Shown piece by piece: positions 61,445 to 64,000 of a DNA stretch of 64,000 nt. Positions within the stretch are counted from its first letter, which is position 1. Each line of letters begins with the position of its first letter. Where the stretch lies: positions 186,001-250,000 of the forward strand of contig JAFDYX010000021.1 in NCBI GenBank assembly GCA_018267215.1, read 5' to 3'. The DNA comes from Bacteroidota bacterium (GTDB taxonomy: Bacteria; Bacteroidota; Bacteroidia; Cytophagales; Cyclobacteriaceae). A program made the translations under genes and the position numbers. A model generated the notes under the pieces. It had not been told where the DNA came from. It searched no databases and worked only from the letters and a program-made list of their open reading frames with translations.

Positions 61445-62006
61445 CCCATCGCTCGATTACGCGGGGATAGTGTGCATGCTCTAACTTCAGCACATTGGCT
61501 GCTACAGTTTCTGCATCGTCTGTCGGCTGTACCGGGCATTTTACCTGAGCTAAAATTTTGCCTTCATCGTAGTGGCTGTTTACTTCGTGTATGGTGATGC
61601 CCGTCTCTGTTTCGTGGGCAGCTACCACAGCCTGGTGCACTTTGATGCCGTACATTCCCTTGCCGCCAAACTTTGGTAGCAGCGAAGGGTGAATATTTAT
61701 TATGTGATGAGGATAGCGCGAGAGGATAACATCCGGTATAAGCCAAAGAAATCCGGCCAACACAATATGGGTAACCTCTGCCTGCCAAAGTGTTTGAGTT
61801 ACTTCGCCTCCGCGAAATTGATCTTTGGAAAATACGATGGAAGGAATGTTAAATTTCTTGGCTCGTTGCAGCGCATAGGCTTCGGGGTTGTTGGTGAGAA
61901 TGAGCACCACTTCAATTTGCGGATGCTGACGGAAATAGGTGATGATAGCCTCGGCATTGGAGCCGCTGCCCGATACGAAAATGGCGAGCTTGAGTTTTTT
62001 GTTCAC
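61416..62006 (-). CDS. purN: Phosphoribosylglycinamide formyltransferase PurN
   Basis: A 196-residue enzyme of purine synthesis that formylates glycinamide ribonucleotide with 10-formyl-tetrahydrofolate. Motifs: the phosphate-binding loop FVSGSGSNAEAI, the folate/catalytic segment INIHPSLLPKFGGKGMYG with the conserved Asn and His, and the SHYDEGKILAQ catalytic-Asp loop. Length normal. The start is GTG 62006 (NKKLKLAIFVSG); no ATG fits. Lies 33 nt after the UbiA gene on the same strand and overlaps the thioesterase 3' end by 29 nt. Confidence 0.94.
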   Translation of the reverse strand: MNKKLKLAIFVSGSGSNAEAIITYFRQHPQIEVVLILTNNPEAYALQRAKKFNIPSIVFSKDQFRGGEVTQTLWQAEVTHIVLAGFLWLIPDVILSRYPHHIINIHPSLLPKFGGKGMYGIKVHQAVVAAHETETGITIHEVNSHYDEGKILAQVKCPVQPTDDAETVAANVLKLEHAHYPRVIERWATSSVDRPR

Positions 62007-62039
62007 ACCGCGAAATTAATATTTATTATTCTCCCCTTC

Positions 62040-62885
62040 CTAAACAAAAACCATACTCACAATACCCAGCAGCAAAATCACCTTGCACCATTGGCTCAGA
62101 ACATAAAAATCTTTTTTAGTGTCGGCTCGTACCAACCGCACAAAAAGAAAAAGCAACGGAACAAAAAGAAAAATAAAAAAATAGAACAAGGGCAACTGCC
62201 GGTACAATTGATTGATATAAACTACCGACACAAACAATAATGCCATGAGCCAATACACCAGCAGTTTTGCCTTGCGCACACCCCAAATGATCGGCAGCGT
62301 TTTGCACCCAAAAGAATTGTCTCCTTTTTGGTCTTCCATGTCTTTTACAATTTCGCGGATCAGTGTCATGGCGAAAGCAAAAATAGAATATATCGCTATC
62401 AGCGGACGATAGGGCGGATAGAGTACGTTAACCAAAAAAACTGACAGCCCCGTAAGCAGCGCTACTACCAGATTGCCGATAAACGGCTGTCTTTTCAATT
62501 CGTTGGAGTACCACCACAGCAGAAAAGCCGAAAAAAAATTGATCACCCCGATTTCCCAATTCAAAAAAAATCCCATCACCGTACCCATCACCGAAAGCAC
62601 AGAGTGGAATAAAAGGGCATACCTGCGCGCCACGTCCTTGCCGATCACTACCCGCCCGGGTTTATTGATCAAATCAATTTTTACATCATAGTAATCATTG
62701 ATAATATACCCACCGGCTGCTACGATCATCGTAGAAAGCGAGAGCAAAAGCAGCCTGAAATCCGGCAGCTTGTCAAAAGAAATTAAAAATACGGCTGTGC
62801 CATATTGAGCCAGGGCAATAATAAACAAATTCCAAAAGCGGGTCAGCTTGAGAAAACCACTAACTGAAAATTGTTGCGAGGCCAT
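62040..62885 (-). CDS. UbiA prenyltransferase, geranylgeranylglyceryl-phosphate type
   Basis: A 281-residue integral membrane prenyltransferase with eight or nine helices. The two Asp-rich Mg-diphosphate motifs are present: NDYYDVKID and DMEDQKGD. The pattern, especially INDYYDVKIDLINKPGR, resembles the Bacteroidota proteins annotated as geranylgeranylglycerol-phosphate geranylgeranyltransferase, also related to MenA and to protoheme farnesyltransferase-like UbiA members. ATG 62885 is preferred; a GTG at 62918 adds eleven residues. 36 nt after the TonB receptor stop. Substrate assignment is family-based. Confidence 0.85.
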   Translation of the reverse strand: MASQQFSVSGFLKLTRFWNLFIIALAQYGTAVFLISFDKLPDFRLLLLSLSTMIVAAGGYIINDYYDVKIDLINKPGRVVIGKDVARRYALLFHSVLSVMGTVMGFFLNWEIGVINFFSAFLLWWYSNELKRQPFIGNLVVALLTGLSVFLVNVLYPPYRPLIAIYSIFAFAMTLIREIVKDMEDQKGDNSFGCKTLPIIWGVRKAKLLVYWLMALLFVSVVYINQLYRQLPLFYFFIFLFVPLLFLFVRLVRADTKKDFYVLSQWCKVILLLGIVSMVFV

Positions 62886-62921
62886 CAACAAAGATAACAA
62901 CTGCTGCCCGGCAGCCACAAA

Positions 62922-64000
62922 TTAAAATCGCATGGCTACCATCAGCAAAAAATTTCGGGTGGCTTGCGGGTAGTAATAATTAGCGGACAAAATTTGTCCG
63001 CCTGATATGTACGGATAGGTGTTTCCATTGCTGCTATACTTTACGTTCATAAAATTATTCAGTAATAAACTAACTGACAGTTCGCGCATGCCTGTTGGTT
63101 TAAACACATAGCTCAGCCGCCAGTCGTTTACCAAATACGGATCTATGGCTCGGCTGCGGTTAGAAGTATTATCTAAATATTGAAGCCCAACATATTTTGT
63201 CAGCAATCCTATTTCCGCATTTTTAAATGGCTTGTAGAGAAAAACAGAACCGGCAATTGCCCACGGTGAAAAAGCAATGTTCATGTTGGCATGGGCAATA
63301 TTATTAGCGTTTCCGGAAGCATCGTAAAGCACTTCGGTAAAATTTTTTACTCGGTTTTGGCTCAGCGTCAGGTTTGCGTTCCACGTAAAATGTTGGCTTA
63401 TTTGAATTCCGCCATCTACTTCTATGCCGGCACGATAGCTGTCGGCCACGTTTTCGCGAATAGGGGCGCCCACATTATTTAATTTACCTGTTAGCACCAA
63501 TTGATTTTTGTAATCCATATAATATGCGTTCACATTCAATGCGATCTTACTCTTGCGCATGCGCCAGCCTGCTTCAAAATCGTTGAGCGTTTCATGCTTC
63601 GGAATGTTGCCGGGTTGTGCCTGCACAAAATCGCTGCGTACAGGCTCGCGGTTGCCCACACAGTACGATGCATACAGTTGCTGATCTTCTTTCAATGTAT
63701 AGGTCATTCCGATTTTCGGGTTAAAAAAATTATAGTGCACATCAAAGTTTACATTTACGCCCGCATCTTCCGTGCCCAAGGCTTTGTAATCTACGCGCCT
63801 GTATTGCACGTCCACAAAAGCCAATAATTTTTCATGCAGTTGAATGTTGTTTTTCCAGAATACATTAAAATCTTCTTTCTTTCCGTTGTTGAAATAATAA
63901 CGATAAAACGGAGGGATAGTGGTAGCCACTTGCGCCCAGACCACTTCTCCAAAATGATCGCCACTGTATTGATTATAAGCTCCGCCTAAAATAGAATTCC
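62922..64000 (-). CDS. TonB-dependent outer-membrane receptor, C-terminal part (runs off right edge)
   Basis: About 359 codons of the beta-barrel of a TonB-dependent transporter; the plug and N-terminus lie beyond the right edge. Alternating aromatic strands (QLYASYCVGNREPVRSDF, NVNAYYMDYKNQLVLTG) and the terminal strand ending YPQATRNFLLMVAMRF are typical. The frame is open to the window end (LGGAYNQYSGDHFGEV), so the apparent internal GTG start is not real. Ligand is unknown; receptors of this type take up siderophores, vitamins or oligosaccharides. Followed by the UbiA and purN genes on the same strand. Confidence 0.9.
   Translation of the reverse strand, partial: NSILGGAYNQYSGDHFGEVVWAQVATTIPPFYRYYFNNGKKEDFNVFWKNNIQLHEKLLAFVDVQYRRVDYKALGTEDAGVNVNFDVHYNFFNPKIGMTYTLKEDQQLYASYCVGNREPVRSDFVQAQPGNIPKHETLNDFEAGWRMRKSKIALNVNAYYMDYKNQLVLTGKLNNVGAPIRENVADSYRAGIEVDGGIQISQHFTWNANLTLSQNRVKNFTEVLYDASGNANNIAHANMNIAFSPWAIAGSVFLYKPFKNAEIGLLTKYVGLQYLDNTSNRSRAIDPYLVNDWRLSYVFKPTGMRELSVSLLLNNFMNVKYSSNGNTYPYISGGQILSANYYYPQATRNFLLMVAMRF

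Noticed and set aside
1-64000. tRNA, rRNA, CRISPR, insertion sequence, prophage or toxin-antitoxin genes
   Set aside because: None recognised by reading; no cloverleaf-like CCA-ended structure, no regular repeat-spacer pattern and no transposase or phage motif in any frame. A covariance-model scan would be decisive for tRNA and ncRNA.

Overview
The window reads as chromosomal DNA from a gliding-type member of the Bacteroidota, most likely Cytophagales. Supporting signs are the gliding lipoprotein GldD beside the GldE-type CBS protein, a secreted subtilisin with a type IX secretion (T9SS) C-terminal sorting domain, a 938-residue CarB without the C-terminal allosteric domain, a 29-residue bS22/COX24-type ribosomal protein, promoters of the TTTG / TAnnTTTG type, weak Shine-Dalgarno signals and several TTG or GTG starts. 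The order-level placement is inference. Coding density is very high: no stretch longer than 300 bases lacks a gene. No tRNA, rRNA, CRISPR array, insertion sequence or prophage gene was seen.

Layout. 1-4832 (minus): mutY, ssb, gldE, gldD and the start of recG, a compact DNA-repair/gliding operon. 4924-10757 (plus): an HU/IHF-like protein, a TPR protein, the bS22 mini-gene, RNase G and UvrA. 10762-17339 (minus): carB and a T9SS-exported subtilase. 17414-24883 (minus) with a divergent RDD gene at 24952: a MoxR / DUF58 / DUF4350 / DUF4129 / polytopic membrane protein / SpoIIM / M19 dipeptidase cluster, a widely conserved but poorly understood envelope module and the best candidate here for an under-described system. 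25668-28318: cytochrome b5-like protein, PLP enzyme, a small unknown protein and an FMN-dependent NMO/FabK-like oxidoreductase. 28319-28606 is an AT-rich divergent region with one perfect DnaA-box 9-mer. 28607-30380 (plus): three envelope-targeted proteins for disulfide and proline chemistry. 30385-41772 (minus): polyprenyl synthase, RNase R, a 3'-5' exonuclease, a sortilin-like beta-propeller protein, HutF and an AsmA protein, largely overlapping or tightly spaced. 41810-46200 (minus): an aldehyde dehydrogenase and two OmpA-type proteins. 46327-52102 (minus): a patatin with POTRA and beta-barrel, an M23 peptidase and DsbD, all envelope proteins.

52243-55157 (plus) is an accessory-looking stretch: an ArsR repressor with a promoter and overlapping operator palindrome, an AHSA1/SRPBCC protein, an exported alpha/beta hydrolase and two half-size YeeE/YedE sulfur permease proteins. 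55293-58564: htpG flanked by two YdeI/OmdA-type genes. 58696-61444 (plus): a C-terminal processing protease, RecO and a hotdog thioesterase, preceded by two palindromes. 61416-64000 (minus): PurN, a UbiA prenyltransferase of the geranylgeranylglyceryl-phosphate type and the C-terminal part of a TonB-dependent receptor.

Overall the window mixes housekeeping DNA and RNA metabolism with many envelope-maintenance genes. Functions come from motif reading and family knowledge, without database searches.
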